NCBI RefSeq assembly: GCF_002979515.1
Contig: NZ_PCPA01000014.1
Span: 1 to 64,000 of the forward strand
DNA length: 64,000 nucleotides
Direction of reading: 5' to 3'
DNA from: Microbacterium sp. MYb54
Lineage (GTDB): Bacteria > Actinomycetota > Actinomycetes > Actinomycetales > Microbacteriaceae
The notes beneath the pieces were generated by a model, which had not been told where the DNA came from, searched no databases, and saw only the letters and a list, made by a program, of their open reading frames with translations. Shown piece after piece: positions 18,129 through 26,622 of this stretch (position 1 is its first letter; each line of letters starts with the position of its first letter). A program made the translations under genes and the position numbers.

Positions 18129-19400
18129 TCAGCGCTTCTTCGGCTCGCTGACTTCCTCACCGCTGAGGAGGCGGCTGACATTCCAATGCAGCCGTTCGGC
18201 CATTCCCGGAGACGCTTCGGAGGGGACACTGACCGCCGACAGGGCGCCGTTCATGGCGGTCAGCGTATCGGTGATGATGTCTGCAGCGCGGCTCTGACTG
18301 ATGACCCCCCATGACGCGATCTCGGCGAGAAGACGTTCGGTGGACACCTTGCGGTGGTCGAACTGCCCGTCGACGGCCAATGCAAGGTCCCACTTGATGA
18401 GCTCGTGTTGGAAGAGGTTCGGGACGGCGTCGTAGATCTGAGAGAGTTCGGTCCCATGCGAAAGGTGCATGAGGGCGACGTTCTTCGCGTGTGCGTCGTT
18501 GTTCCCGATGCCGATGTTGTAGGTCATCTGTCGGATCCAAGCTTCGACGGCCGCGTCGCCCCCGGGTATCGACCCGAGGAGCTCCGCGATGCGCCGGTTG
18601 CTCGCTCGTTTCGAGTCATTCGGCCATTCAGGTTCCTGGAACTTCACATCGGTGTTTCGCCAGTCCAGCCCGAGTGCTTGGGCGAGGTCTTCCTGGTGAT
18701 GGAGCCGGACGTCCTGGCCCTCGATCGTCCTATCGAACCGCTCTATCGAAAGGTAGGTGATACGACCCGCGGTGCGGATACTGCTGTCATAGCCGGACAG
18801 CCCGATGTGCCGGGTGAGGAGGTGGCTGTAGTGCTCGTCGAATATCCGATGCGGTCGGGTGGGGACCTGTGGTTTGAGGATATGTGTCGAGTGAGCGCGA
18901 CCGTGCGGGTAAAACCACTCGTCGTCGAACAACGCGGCCAACACTTTCGGCTGGTACCCGGGCAAGGTCGAGCGGCTGTCGTCGGGTATGCCCTGGTCGC
19001 TGTCCTCGAGTGCCTGTTTCAGCTTTCCGCCAAGAGTCTTGTCATCCAAGGCTTCGTACCGGGGCCTGAGTATTGTCGGCTCGTCTTGATGCCGCAGGGT
19101 CACGGCGCCGGCGATGGATCCTCCGAACTCGCTGAGGAGGGCGAACAGGTTGTCGTCGTCGATTCGACGTTTCGCTGCCATGCGCTCACGGTGGTTGCCC
19201 TCAGGCACGTACCCGCCGAGGAAATTGGAGACGTCGTCGTTCGCGGGGCGTCGACCGGGAAGTGCTGCGAACGACTCCGTCAGAAGGATGCTCTGCCGAT
19301 AGTCTCGGGCGATCTCGAGACTCACACGTGTCTTGTCGCGAGCCGGTGAGACGATGCCGACCTGGGCGTCATGGAGGAACAGGTCAAGCGGAGTCATCAT
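18129..19400 (-). CDS. hipA: HipA-type serine/threonine kinase toxin
   Basis: A 423-aa HipA-like kinase. Features are the Gly/Ser loop STLPGYQPKVLA, the ATP-binding stretch HSTHILKPQ, the catalytic loop GIGNNDAHAKN (Asp near residue 300) and the metal-binding IYDAVPN. HipA enzymes phosphorylate aminoacyl-tRNA synthetases (GltX in E. coli) and cause growth arrest unless held by HipB; the target here is unknown. The N-terminal subdomain ([13 protein letters not shown]) is also of HipA type. The ATG pair at 19395-19400 lies inside hipB (17-base overlap), so translation is coupled to the antitoxin. The region appears less GC-rich than its neighbours, as expected for a mobile toxin-antitoxin module. 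Confidence 0.9.
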   Translation of the reverse strand: MMTPLDLFLHDAQVGIVSPARDKTRVSLEIARDYRQSILLTESFAALPGRRPANDDVSNFLGGYVPEGNHRERMAAKRRIDDDNLFALLSEFGGSIAGAVTLRHQDEPTILRPRYEALDDKTLGGKLKQALEDSDQGIPDDSRSTLPGYQPKVLAALFDDEWFYPHGRAHSTHILKPQVPTRPHRIFDEHYSHLLTRHIGLSGYDSSIRTAGRITYLSIERFDRTIEGQDVRLHHQEDLAQALGLDWRNTDVKFQEPEWPNDSKRASNRRIAELLGSIPGGDAAVEAWIRQMTYNIGIGNNDAHAKNVALMHLSHGTELSQIYDAVPNLFQHELIKWDLALAVDGQFDHRKVSTERLLAEIASWGVISQSRAADIITDTLTAMNGALSAVSVPSEASPGMAERLHWNVSRLLSGEEVSEPKKR

Positions 19401-19620
19401 CGCGCCCGTACTCGAGGGTGACAGCGATCCCTAGTTCGTGGAGTGTGCGGAACAGCCGTGTCATGTAGAGATTCGACTTTCCGGCCTCGAGGTCGATCAT
19501 GTAGTCGCGGGAGAACGCCAAGCGATTCGCGAGCTCGGCCTGGCTGAGCCCGGCGTCTTCGCGAGCTGCGCGTATGACGGCCGCGATGTCGTTGGGTTTT
19601 CGTGCTGTGAGCGTTGGCAT
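19384..19620 (-). CDS. hipB: HipB-type antitoxin, XRE-family HTH
   Basis: A 78-aa DNA-binding protein with a Cro/C1-type HTH ([20 protein letters not shown], then [15 protein letters not shown]) and a short C-terminal beta-strand region ([10 protein letters not shown]). HipB-type antitoxins neutralise the HipA kinase and autorepress the operon. The start is set by AAGGAGG 6 bases upstream of the ATG at 19620; an upstream in-frame ATG would lie inside the operator array. hipA overlaps its 3' end. Three dyads directly upstream are its presumed operators. Confidence 0.9.
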   Translation of the reverse strand: MPTLTARKPNDIAAVIRAAREDAGLSQAELANRLAFSRDYMIDLEAGKSNLYMTRLFRTLHELGIAVTLEYGRDDDSA

Positions 19621-19635
19621 GGCATGCCTCCTTAT

Positions 19636-19703
19636 GTGGGAATTGTCCCACATTTGCCACTGTGGGTAAATACCCACCTTGGGGATTGTGGGGAAATTCC
19701 CAC
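19636..19703 (-). promoter_or_regulatory. Three 16-bp hipB operators at exact 26-bp spacing
   Basis: GTGGGAATTGTCCCAC (19636-19651), GTGGGTAAATACCCAC (19662-19677) and GTGGGGAAATTCCCAC (19688-19703) all fit GTGGG-N6-CCCAC. Their starts are 26 bases apart in both cases (2.5 turns). The array starts 15 bases upstream of hipB, as expected for cooperative HipB/HipAB autorepression. E. coli hipBA likewise has several operators (TATCC-N8-GGATA), but with a different sequence. Confidence 0.82.
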
Positions 19704-19799
19704 TTGCTTGTCCGCGGGCAGCGGCCAGCCCTCACAAAGCGGTTCTCGCGGGAACGTTGGGTAGTGTCGCTCGCGTCGACCAAGAATGAGGAGCACCGG

Positions 19800-20846
19800 A
19801 TGAACACAGTCAACGCATACGCCGCCCCCAGCGAAGCGGCCCCGCTGGAGAAGGCCGTCATCGAACGCCGTGAGCTCGGACCGCTCGACGTGATGATCGA
19901 CGTTGCCTTCGCCGGCATCTGCCACTCCGACATCCACACCGTGCGCGGCGACTGGGGGCCGCAGCAGTACCCGCTCGCTCCCGGTCATGAGATCACCGGC
20001 ACGGTCGCTGCGGTCGGAGAGGCCGTCACCCGGCATGCGGTCGGCGATCGCGTCGGCGTCGGATGCCTGGTGAACTCGTGCGGCGAGTGCCGCAACTGTC
20101 TGCGCGGCGAAGAGCAGTTCTGCATACAGGGTGCTGTGTTCACGTACGGCAGCACGGACCGCGACGGCACCGTCACCCAGGGCGGCTACTCCGAGCAGGT
20201 CGTCGTCACGGAGGGCTTCGTCCTGCGCATCCCCGACGCCCTGCCGCTCGACGTCGCAGCTCCCCTGCTGTGCGCCGGCATCACGACCTACTCGCCGCTG
20301 CGGCACTGGAACGTCGGTCCGGGCACCCGGGTGGCCGTGGTCGGTCTCGGCGGCCTCGGGCACATGGGCGTGCAGATCGCGCACGCGCTCGGCGCCGAGG
20401 TGACCGTGCTCTCGCAGACGCTGAGCAAGAAGGACGACGGCCTGCGGCTCGGAGCCGACCAGTACCGCGCCACGAGCGACCGGGAGACCTTCCGCGAGCT
20501 GCGGTCGTCGTTCGACGTGATCCTCAACACCGTGAGTGCCGTGATCGATCTGCGCTCGTACCTGAGTCTGCTCGATGTCGGCGGGGCCATGGTGTGTGTC
20601 GGTGCTCCCGGCGAGCCCCTCGAGGTCGGTGTGATGTCGTTGATCGGCGGGCGGCGCTCGCTCGCCGGCAGCAACATCGGCGGCATCCGCGAGACGCAGG
20701 AGATGCTCGACTTCTGCGCCGAGCACGGCATCGCGGCCGAGATCGAGGTCATCCCGGCCGCCGACATCAACGCCGCTTACGAGCGCGTGCTCGCCTCCGA
20801 CGTGCGGTACCGCTTCGTGATCGACGCGTCCACCTTCGCCGGCTGA
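19800..20846 (+). CDS. Zinc-dependent NAD(P) alcohol dehydrogenase, CAD/YahK type
   Basis: A 348-aa medium-chain dehydrogenase of the cinnamyl-alcohol-dehydrogenase/YahK group. Catalytic zinc ligands are Cys in [12 protein letters not shown] and His-Glu in PGHEITG. The four structural zinc cysteines lie in [17 protein letters not shown]. The Rossmann motif [14 protein letters not shown] binds the nucleotide. It interconverts alcohols and aldehydes, usually with NADPH in this group. GAGGAG 7 bases before the ATG sets the start. It is a single gene ending in a strong hairpin. Nothing in the sequence names the physiological substrate. Confidence 0.92.
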   Translation: MNTVNAYAAPSEAAPLEKAVIERRELGPLDVMIDVAFAGICHSDIHTVRGDWGPQQYPLAPGHEITGTVAAVGEAVTRHAVGDRVGVGCLVNSCGECRNCLRGEEQFCIQGAVFTYGSTDRDGTVTQGGYSEQVVVTEGFVLRIPDALPLDVAAPLLCAGITTYSPLRHWNVGPGTRVAVVGLGGLGHMGVQIAHALGAEVTVLSQTLSKKDDGLRLGADQYRATSDRETFRELRSSFDVILNTVSAVIDLRSYLSLLDVGGAMVCVGAPGEPLEVGVMSLIGGRRSLAGSNIGGIRETQEMLDFCAEHGIAAEIEVIPAADINAAYERVLASDVRYRFVIDASTFAG

Positions 20847-20852
20847 ACGCAG

Positions 20853-20891
20853 AGAGGGCGGGCCGAGCCGGGATGGCTCGACCCGCCCTCT
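20853..20891. terminator. Bidirectional hairpin terminator between convergent genes
   Basis: AGAGGGCGGG at 20853-20862 pairs with CCCGCCCTCT at 20882-20891, and the inner CGAGCC/GGCTCG also pairs, giving a long GC-rich stem interrupted by one mismatch. It lies between the convergent alcohol dehydrogenase and nucleoside hydrolase genes. Confidence 0.8.
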
Positions 20892-20923
20892 CCGTGTGGC
20901 GGACCCGCAGGTGATGAGGAGCC

Positions 20924-21901
20924 TCAGCCGACGAGCACCTCGGCCGCGGTCATGCGCGCGACCAGGTGGGGGGCGAGCGGAGCATCCGTCCCGAGCACCA
21001 CGCGCACGGTGGCTCCTGGCTGATCGACCGGTCCGCGGCGCTGGCCGCGCAGGTCGCAGATGACCTGACCGCGTGCCGGTCCCTGAGAGGTGTCGACCAC
21101 CACGTCGACGGCCGGTGCGTTGGTCGCGGTGATACCGCCCACGGCGATCGCTGCGGCGAGCGGGTCGTGCAGGGCGCTGCTGCGCTCGCCATAGGTCTCG
21201 ACGTAGAAGTCGAAGTAGAAGTCGAGCATCTCGCCGACGGCCCGAGCGAGCGGCACGTCAGCGGCCAGGAGAGCTGCGCGGTCGTCTTCGTCGAACACGT
21301 TCTCCATCGTGACGTCGAGCGGCACGAGCACGACGGGCCACCCGGCGGCCAGCGTGGCGGAGGCGGCCTCCGGGTCGTTGCCGATATTGGCCTCGGCCAC
21401 CGGGGTGATGTTGCCCGGGACGAGCGCCGCCCCGCCCATGGCGGTGAGGTTCGCGACCCTGGTGGGGAGTGTCGGATCGAGTGCGAGCGCGGTCGCGATG
21501 TTCGTCAGCGGGCCGACCGTGATCACCTCGAGCGTGCCGGGGTACTCGTGCGAGAGACGGATCAGCATGCGGGCGGCGTCTTCATCTTCGGGCTGACGCT
21601 CGGCCACCGGCAGTTCGATGTTGCCGATGCCGTTGTCGCCGTGCACGTGCGGGGCGCCCCCGTCGAAGGGGTGGCTGAGGAAGTCGTGCTGCCCGATGGC
21701 GACGGGCACATCGGTGCGACCCGCGAGCGCGAGCAGACCGAGCGTGTTCACAGCGGCCTGCGCGGCGCTGGTGTTGCCGCTGACGGTGCCGATGCCGACA
21801 AGTTCGATCTCCGGCGAGGCCAGCAGGTAGGCGAGCGCGAGGGAGTCGTCGATGCCGGTGTCGCAGTCGAAGTAGACGGGGCGGGCGGGGGTGTGGGACA
21901 T
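20924..21901 (-). CDS. Nucleoside hydrolase (IunH/RihB family)
   Basis: A 325-aa nucleoside N-ribohydrolase that splits nucleosides into base and ribose. The calcium-binding signature is DCDTGIDDSLAL at residues 12-23, the family's DTDxGxDD with one Cys substitution. VGPLTNIATAL, the active-site loop HGDNGIGN and a C-terminal SALHDPLAAA complete the fold. The substrate base cannot be told. It is 51 bases downstream of the MFS gene on the same strand, presumably one transcript. Together with the divergent ribokinase-like gene it forms a nucleoside uptake-cleavage-phosphorylation route. Confidence 0.92.
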   Translation of the reverse strand: MSHTPARPVYFDCDTGIDDSLALAYLLASPEIELVGIGTVSGNTSAAQAAVNTLGLLALAGRTDVPVAIGQHDFLSHPFDGGAPHVHGDNGIGNIELPVAERQPEDEDAARMLIRLSHEYPGTLEVITVGPLTNIATALALDPTLPTRVANLTAMGGAALVPGNITPVAEANIGNDPEAASATLAAGWPVVLVPLDVTMENVFDEDDRAALLAADVPLARAVGEMLDFYFDFYVETYGERSSALHDPLAAAIAVGGITATNAPAVDVVVDTSQGPARGQVICDLRGQRRGPVDQPGATVRVVLGTDAPLAPHLVARMTAAEVLVG

Positions 21902-21952
21902 GAAGTGCTCCGGTGGTCGGGAGGGCGGCCGCGGGTGCGGCCGCCCGATGGT

Positions 21953-23365
21953 TCAGCTCTCGGTCGAGATCCGAGGCTTGATGAGGAAGCTGGTGATGAG
22001 GGCGAGAGCGGTGATCCCCACGGAGATCCACAGTGCCGTGACGTAGCCGCCGGTCGTTCCCTGCGCGGCGAACGGCGCGACGATGCCGATGCCGAGACCG
22101 GCACCGATGCCGAAAGCGCTGCCGTTCAGGCCGGGGAGCGCGGCCGGAGCTTCGGCGGGGGACTGCACGACGCCGAGGCCGTTGATCGTGGTCAGCACGA
22201 TGCCGTTGTATGTCACACCGAGCAGCGCGATCATTGCGAAGACGACCCAGAAGCTCTGCGGCATCATCGCGATCACGATGAGCAGGGCGAGGCAGGCGAT
22301 CATGCCGATGCGCAGGATCGGGATCCATCCCTTGCGGCCGGCGAGCCAGCCCGACATCGGCGCGGCGAACACGCCGATCAACGCGGGAGGTGCGAGGAAG
22401 AGCAGCGCCGAGGTCGCAGGATCCAGGCCGAACCCGTTCGCGGTGTCCTGGCTGAGCAGCACGACCGTGAAGTTGATGACGGCGAAGACACTGGCCAGCG
22501 TGAGCACGGTCGTCGCGACCACGGGCCAGACCTGGCGGGAGCGCAGGTGCTCGACGGCGATCAGCGGGGTGGTGCGGCGCTTCTCGACGAACCAGAACGC
22601 CACCAGCGCCCCGATGGTGCCGGCGAGGTAGAGGAGCGTGATCGGTGCCAGCCAGCCGGCGCTGGGGCCGGACGATACGAAGTAGGTCACGCTGATCAGG
22701 GCGATCGAGAGAACGGCGGCGCCCCACCAGTCCATCTTCCCGGTGGAGGCTCCGGTGGTGGAGTTCGGGATCACCAGGGCCACGCAGACGATCGCGATGA
22801 GGCCGACGATGAAGATGACGACGAAGATCGAGCGGAAGCCGAACGTCTGGCTCAGCAGTCCGCCGATGTAGCCGTCGATGCCGCCGACGCCGCCGTTGAC
22901 CGCGGTGATGATGCCGAGGGTCGTGCCGAACACCTTGGCGCTGAGCGACTCGCTGAGGATCACGTAGGCGAGCTGGAACGCGGCGCTGGACGCACCCTGC
23001 AGTACGCGTCCGATGAGCAGGACGGTCAGGTTGGGGGCGAACAGGCACAGCAGCGTGCCGACGGAGAGGATGCCGAGCACGACGAACAGCGCACGCTTGC
23101 GGCCGATGAAGTCGCTCCAGCGGCCGAGGACCACACCGCCGACGGCGCCGGCGACGAAGAACAGCGAAGACACCTGCGACACCTGGCCGATGTCCTCACC
23201 GAGCTGCGCGGCGATGTCCGGCAGCGCCGGCGTGATCATGCTCGCGTTCAGCTGGAACGAGAGCACGCCGAGGATGAGGGTCGCGACCAATCCGACGGCG
23301 CGGCCTCCGCGCACGGGTTCGCGGGCGACGGCGCCCGGGGAAGCAGTGATGGTCTGGGTATGCAC
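21953..23365 (-). CDS. MFS transporter, DHA2-like, probable nucleoside permease
   Basis: A 470-aa permease with about 14 predicted helices. It has the DHA2-type motif A GRWSDFIGRKRAL after helix 2 and an antiporter-like segment around GIITAVNGGVGGIDGYIGG. DHA2 members are mostly drug/proton antiporters, but the operon with a nucleoside hydrolase and the divergent GntR-ribokinase pair suggests a nucleoside or purine substrate here (inference from context). The start is GTG 23363-23365, with GAAGGAG 5 bases upstream; the in-frame extension beyond it crosses the operator and part of the regulator gene and is not coding. Confidence 0.85.
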   Translation of the reverse strand: MHTQTITASPGAVAREPVRGGRAVGLVATLILGVLSFQLNASMITPALPDIAAQLGEDIGQVSQVSSLFFVAGAVGGVVLGRWSDFIGRKRALFVVLGILSVGTLLCLFAPNLTVLLIGRVLQGASSAAFQLAYVILSESLSAKVFGTTLGIITAVNGGVGGIDGYIGGLLSQTFGFRSIFVVIFIVGLIAIVCVALVIPNSTTGASTGKMDWWGAAVLSIALISVTYFVSSGPSAGWLAPITLLYLAGTIGALVAFWFVEKRRTTPLIAVEHLRSRQVWPVVATTVLTLASVFAVINFTVVLLSQDTANGFGLDPATSALLFLAPPALIGVFAAPMSGWLAGRKGWIPILRIGMIACLALLIVIAMMPQSFWVVFAMIALLGVTYNGIVLTTINGLGVVQSPAEAPAALPGLNGSAFGIGAGLGIGIVAPFAAQGTTGGYVTALWISVGITALALITSFLIKPRISTES

Positions 23366-23405
23366 GGAGACTCCTTCGTCATGGATGCCCTCGGGTGAGG
23401 CTTGT

Positions 23406-23436
23406 ACGATGTTATACCTCTCCGGTCTAACATCGT
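23406..23436. promoter_or_regulatory. 31-bp dyad operator for the GntR regulator
   Basis: Perfect 9-base arms, ACGATGTTA (23406-23414) and TAACATCGT (23428-23436), flank a 13-base spacer containing CTCTCCGG. The dyad sits in the divergent gap, 41 bases upstream of the MFS start and 69 bases upstream of the regulator gene, where a GntR dimer could control both directions. Confidence 0.7.
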
Positions 23437-23505
23437 CAACAGGGGCGTTCTCATGCTTGAATACGAGAGGCGCTCCCGCTCGAGCGAACACGAAGGGGTA
23501 TCGGC

Positions 23506-24291
23506 ATGACGAAGGAGATCGACCAGTTCCTCGGTCGCAGCCTGACGAGTACCGTCGGACAGCCGCTCCGCGTGGCGGTGTACTCCCGCATCGCCGACGG
23601 CATCCGCTCGGGGGTTTTCGAACTCGGATCCGCCCTGCCGCGTGAGACTGAGCTGGGCGTCGCACTCGGTGTGAGCCGTACCGTCGTGCGCGAGGCGCTG
23701 ATGCTGCTGGAGGAGGACGGGCTCATCATCACGCGCCGCGGCATCGGGCGATTCGTCGCCGATGACCTGCCACGCGTCGGGTTGGAGGAGCTCCGTCCCC
23801 TGGAGCAAGCCCTCTCAGACGGTGAAGACGACGTGGTCGTGCGCACCATCAGCTTCGACCTGCAGTCCACGACCGACTTCACCTCCAGCAAGCTGGCCCT
23901 CGATCCCGCCGCCAACACCTGGTTCCGTGAGGCCGTCGTCGAACGGCACGGCGAGCCGGTCGCGATCCTGCAGGAGCACTTGCCGGCCGGGCGCTACCTC
24001 AGTGACATCAGCCAGGAGATCGCCGACGGGCTCGAGGCGGCCGCGGCCTCATCGTCGAGCGTGCTCGCTGCCCTGCGTGAGCAGACCGGCGTCGCCTACG
24101 ACTCGGCAGTGTGCGAGATCACGGTCAACGTCGTCGGTGCCTCGCGCGGAGCACTCCTCGGCCTCAGGCCGACCGACCCCGTGCTCATCCTCACGCAGAC
24201 CGTGACCACCGCCGGACGACCCGTGTACCTCGCCAAGTGCATCGTCTCGTCCCGGGTCGGCCACCTCTCCGTCGTCCAGACCACCTCCTGA
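23506..24291 (+). CDS. GntR family transcriptional regulator with UTRA domain
   Basis: A 261-aa HutC-type GntR repressor. The winged HTH is at about 25-90 (VYSRIADGIRSGVFELGSAL, RETELGVALGVSRTVVREAL, DGLIITRRGIGRFV). A UTRA effector domain follows at about 110-255 (FREAVVERHGEPVAILQEHL, ending SSRVGHLSVVQ). AAGGGG lies upstream of the ATG. The ribokinase-like gene follows almost directly, so regulator and kinase are co-transcribed. The divergent 31-bp dyad is its probable binding site. The likely effector is a nucleoside or ribose phosphate from the pathway it sits in (inference). Confidence 0.88.
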   Translation: MTKEIDQFLGRSLTSTVGQPLRVAVYSRIADGIRSGVFELGSALPRETELGVALGVSRTVVREALMLLEEDGLIITRRGIGRFVADDLPRVGLEELRPLEQALSDGEDDVVVRTISFDLQSTTDFTSSKLALDPAANTWFREAVVERHGEPVAILQEHLPAGRYLSDISQEIADGLEAAAASSSSVLAALREQTGVAYDSAVCEITVNVVGASRGALLGLRPTDPVLILTQTVTTAGRPVYLAKCIVSSRVGHLSVVQTTS

Positions 24292-24303
24292 TTGCGAGCC
24301 TTC

Positions 24304-25143
24304 GTGCCTACATCTCTTCTGCTCATCATCGTCGGCAGCATCAACGTCGATCTCACCGCCCGCGCCGACCGTCTTCCGCAGGCGGGAGAGACCGTCGGTG
24401 GAGGCCGTCTCGTCCGCGAGGCCGGCGGCAAGGGTGCGAACCAGGCGGCAGCCGCCGCGCGGCTCGGCGCGACGGTCCGCATGATCGGAGCTGTCGGCAC
24501 CGACGCGGATGGCGCCTGGATGCGTTCGGAGCTCGATGCGGCCGGCGTCGACACCACCAGCATCCAGACCCGGGATCAGCCCACCGGCGTCGCCCTGATC
24601 GTCGTCGATCGCGAGGGCGAGAACCAGATCGCGGTGTGCGAGGGCGCGAACGGCGAGATCGACCTCGACGGTGTCGTGTTCGCCGCCGACGAAGCCGTGC
24701 TCGCGCAGCTCGAGATCTCGATGGACCTCGTCGTCGCGCTGGCCGAGCAGGTGCAGGGGTACCTCGCCGTCAACGCGGCTCCGGCACGCGATCTGCCCGA
24801 CGCCGTTCTGGAGCGCGCCGACCTGATCATCGTGAACGAGACCGAGTACGCATTGATCCCGGCACTGCGCACGGCCAGGCGCGTCGCCGTGACCTACGGC
24901 GCGGACGGTGCGCGGCTGTTCGAGTCCGGTGTGGAGATCGCATCGGCTCCCGCGGTCAAGACGACCGTCGAGAACACCGTCGGTGCGGGGGATGCGTTCT
25001 GCGCCGCCCTCACGATCGGTCTCGCCTCGGGGGTCCCCGCCGCCACCGCGCTCGCCGCGGCCTGCGCTGTCGGTGCCGCGGCGGTGGCCGACCCGCGCTC
25101 GCAGCCGCTGCTCTCGTCGTACGACACGTACCTCGCGCGCTGA
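24304..25143 (+). CDS. PfkB family carbohydrate kinase, ribokinase-like
   Basis: A 279-aa PfkB-fold sugar kinase. It has the ribokinase N-terminal motif IVGSINVDL, the substrate-binding GGKGANQAAAAARLGA, and the catalytic/anion-hole signature TVGAGDAFCAAL near the C-terminus (Asp of GAGD is the base). It probably phosphorylates ribose released by the nucleoside hydrolase encoded across the divergent promoter. The start is uncertain: GTG 24304 gives the family's usual N-terminus, while TTG 24292, immediately after the GntR stop, would add four residues; neither has a clear ribosome site, so coupling to gntR translation is likely. It is a little shorter than the 300-310 aa typical of RbsK. Confidence 0.87.
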   Translation: MPTSLLLIIVGSINVDLTARADRLPQAGETVGGGRLVREAGGKGANQAAAAARLGATVRMIGAVGTDADGAWMRSELDAAGVDTTSIQTRDQPTGVALIVVDREGENQIAVCEGANGEIDLDGVVFAADEAVLAQLEISMDLVVALAEQVQGYLAVNAAPARDLPDAVLERADLIIVNETEYALIPALRTARRVAVTYGADGARLFESGVEIASAPAVKTTVENTVGAGDAFCAALTIGLASGVPAATALAAACAVGAAAVADPRSQPLLSSYDTYLAR

Positions 25144-25172
25144 GCACGCGACGCGCTGTCGGTCGCCGCGGA

Positions 25173-25178
25173 TAGCCT
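25173..25178 (+). promoter_or_regulatory. Probable -10 box (TAGCCT) for leaderless tag transcript
   Basis: TAGCCT ends 6 bases before the tag ATG, the same spacing as the box before recQ. The RNA would start at the start codon. No ribosome site is needed or clearly present. Confidence 0.5.
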
Positions 25179-25184
25179 GAGCGG

Positions 25185-25754
25185 ATGACCTCTCTTCTCA
25201 CGGGCCCAGACGCCCGCGATCGCTGCGCCTGGGTGGGCGACGACGACGAGTACCGTCGCTACCACGACGAGGAGTGGGGCACCCCGCTGCACGGCGACCG
25301 CGCGCTGTTCGAGAAGATGGCGTTGGAGGGCTTCCAGGCGGGGCTCTCGTGGATCACGATCCTGCGCAAGCGCCCGCGGTTCCGCGAGGTGTTCGCGGGC
25401 TTCGACCCCGAGATCGTCTCCGAGTACGACGAGTCCGATGTCGAGCGTCTGATGGGCGACGCCGGCATCATCCGCAACCGCGCGAAGATCGAGGCGACCA
25501 TCGGCAACGCCCACATCGTCCGGGGCATGGCCGAGGGCGAGTTCGACGAGCTGATGTGGTCGTTCGCCCCGGCAGCGTCGGGCATCCGGCCGGCATCCTT
25601 CGCCGACGTCCCGGCGGTCACCTCCGAGTCGACGGCGATGAGCAAGGAACTGCGTCGTCGTGGGTTCCGCTTCGTCGGACCGACCACGATGTACGCCCTG
25701 ATGCAGTCGGGCGGGATGGTCGACGATCACATCATGGGGTGCTGGCGAGCGTGA
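25185..25754 (+). CDS. tag: DNA-3-methyladenine glycosylase I
   Basis: A 189-aa base-excision repair glycosylase that removes 3-methyladenine from alkylated DNA. The zinc ligands of the Tag family are present: Cys in RCAW, His in YHDEEWG, and the terminal HIMGCW pair. The base-recognition motif GFQAGLSWITILRKR and the helix-hairpin-helix-like region NRAKIEATIGNA are also clear. Length is normal for the family. It is probably transcribed without a leader. It is convergent with the downstream GntR gene. Confidence 0.95.
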   Translation: MTSLLTGPDARDRCAWVGDDDEYRRYHDEEWGTPLHGDRALFEKMALEGFQAGLSWITILRKRPRFREVFAGFDPEIVSEYDESDVERLMGDAGIIRNRAKIEATIGNAHIVRGMAEGEFDELMWSFAPAASGIRPASFADVPAVTSESTAMSKELRRRGFRFVGPTTMYALMQSGGMVDDHIMGCWRA

Positions 25755-25772
25755 CGTCGGCTCCGTCGATGC

Positions 25773-26519
25773 TCAGCGCTCGCCGGTCTCCCGGGTGAGC
25801 GCGGAGCGCGCGTCGGAGGTGTTCTCGACGGCGAAGCTGGCCATCGTCGGCAGGTAGCGGTCGTCTGCCACTTCCACGAGAGAGCCGTCTTCGGCCCATC
25901 CTGTTCGACGTACCCGTAACAGCGGCGTCGACAGCGAGACCGCGAGCGCTGCCGCGTCGAGGTCGTCCGCCGGCACGGCGTCGAAGACGTGGCGCGCGCG
26001 GACGGGCGCGCATCCGTGCTCCTTCATCGCCTGATAGATGCTTCCGGTGTCGAGATCGGCGGCCAGCAGGAGCATGCCCACGTCGAACGGGAAGGCCGAC
26101 CGTTCGAGCATCGCCGGTTCGTCATCGAGCAGTCGCAGTCGGACGATCTCCACGATGGGGGTTGCAGGCTCCACGCCGAGGTCTTCGGCTAGGGCCTCGG
26201 ATGCCGGGCGGCGGGCAGCCTCGATCACGCGCTGCCCCGGCCGTCGGCCGATCGACCGCGCCCAGTCGGTGAACGAGACGAAGGTCTGGAACGACTGTGT
26301 CGGCACCAGTCTCCTGACCCGTGGCGGCGCACCGCGACCGCCGTCGACGGCGCCCTCGGCGCGGAGCGTCGCCAGAGCCTGTCGGATGGGCCCCCGCGAG
26401 GTGCCGAACTCGGCGATCAGGGAGTGCTCGCTCGGCACTCTCTCGCCCTCGGGCCATTCGCCGCTCCGGATGCGTTCGAGCATCTGCTCGTACAGCTGCT
26501 CGTGCAGTGGTCTGCTCAC
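25773..26519 (-). CDS. GntR family transcriptional regulator with UTRA domain
   Basis: A 248-aa HutC-type repressor. The winged HTH spans about 1-70 (LHEQLYEQMLERIRSGEW, SLIAEFGTSRGPIRQALATL, then a wing GGRGAPPRVRR), and the UTRA domain about 85-235 (LRLLDDEPAMLERSAFPF; VEVADDRYLP near the end). It is divergent from the anchored phosphoesterase gene. The intervening 205 bases carry two dyads, one close to the known HutC/DasR-type operator, so it likely controls itself and the phosphoesterase. The ligand is unknown; a phosphorylated sugar or phosphonate-like molecule would suit the neighbour. Confidence 0.87.
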   Translation of the reverse strand: MSRPLHEQLYEQMLERIRSGEWPEGERVPSEHSLIAEFGTSRGPIRQALATLRAEGAVDGGRGAPPRVRRLVPTQSFQTFVSFTDWARSIGRRPGQRVIEAARRPASEALAEDLGVEPATPIVEIVRLRLLDDEPAMLERSAFPFDVGMLLLAADLDTGSIYQAMKEHGCAPVRARHVFDAVPADDLDAAALAVSLSTPLLRVRRTGWAEDGSLVEVADDRYLPTMASFAVENTSDARSALTRETGER

Positions 26520-26572
26520 TCTGCTCCTGGTTCCTGTTGTCGTGACTTCTTGCCTTCATGGCGAGCGGCACA

Positions 26573-26600
26573 TGTTCACTCTGCCGCAGTTCAGTGAACA
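26573..26600. promoter_or_regulatory. 28-bp dyad upstream of the GntR gene
   Basis: Perfect 8-base arms TGTTCACT (26573-26580) and AGTGAACA (26593-26600) flank a 12-base spacer. It lies 53 bases upstream of the minus-strand GntR start, in the divergent region. Confidence 0.55.
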
Positions 26601-26622
26601 ATCGGCGAATATCGCCCGAAAA

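Noticed and set aside
20966..23398. An 810-codon plus-strand open frame
   Set aside because: It lies antisense to the nucleoside hydrolase and MFS transporter genes, is rich in His/Asp/Arg/Glu runs, and shows no fold or start signal.
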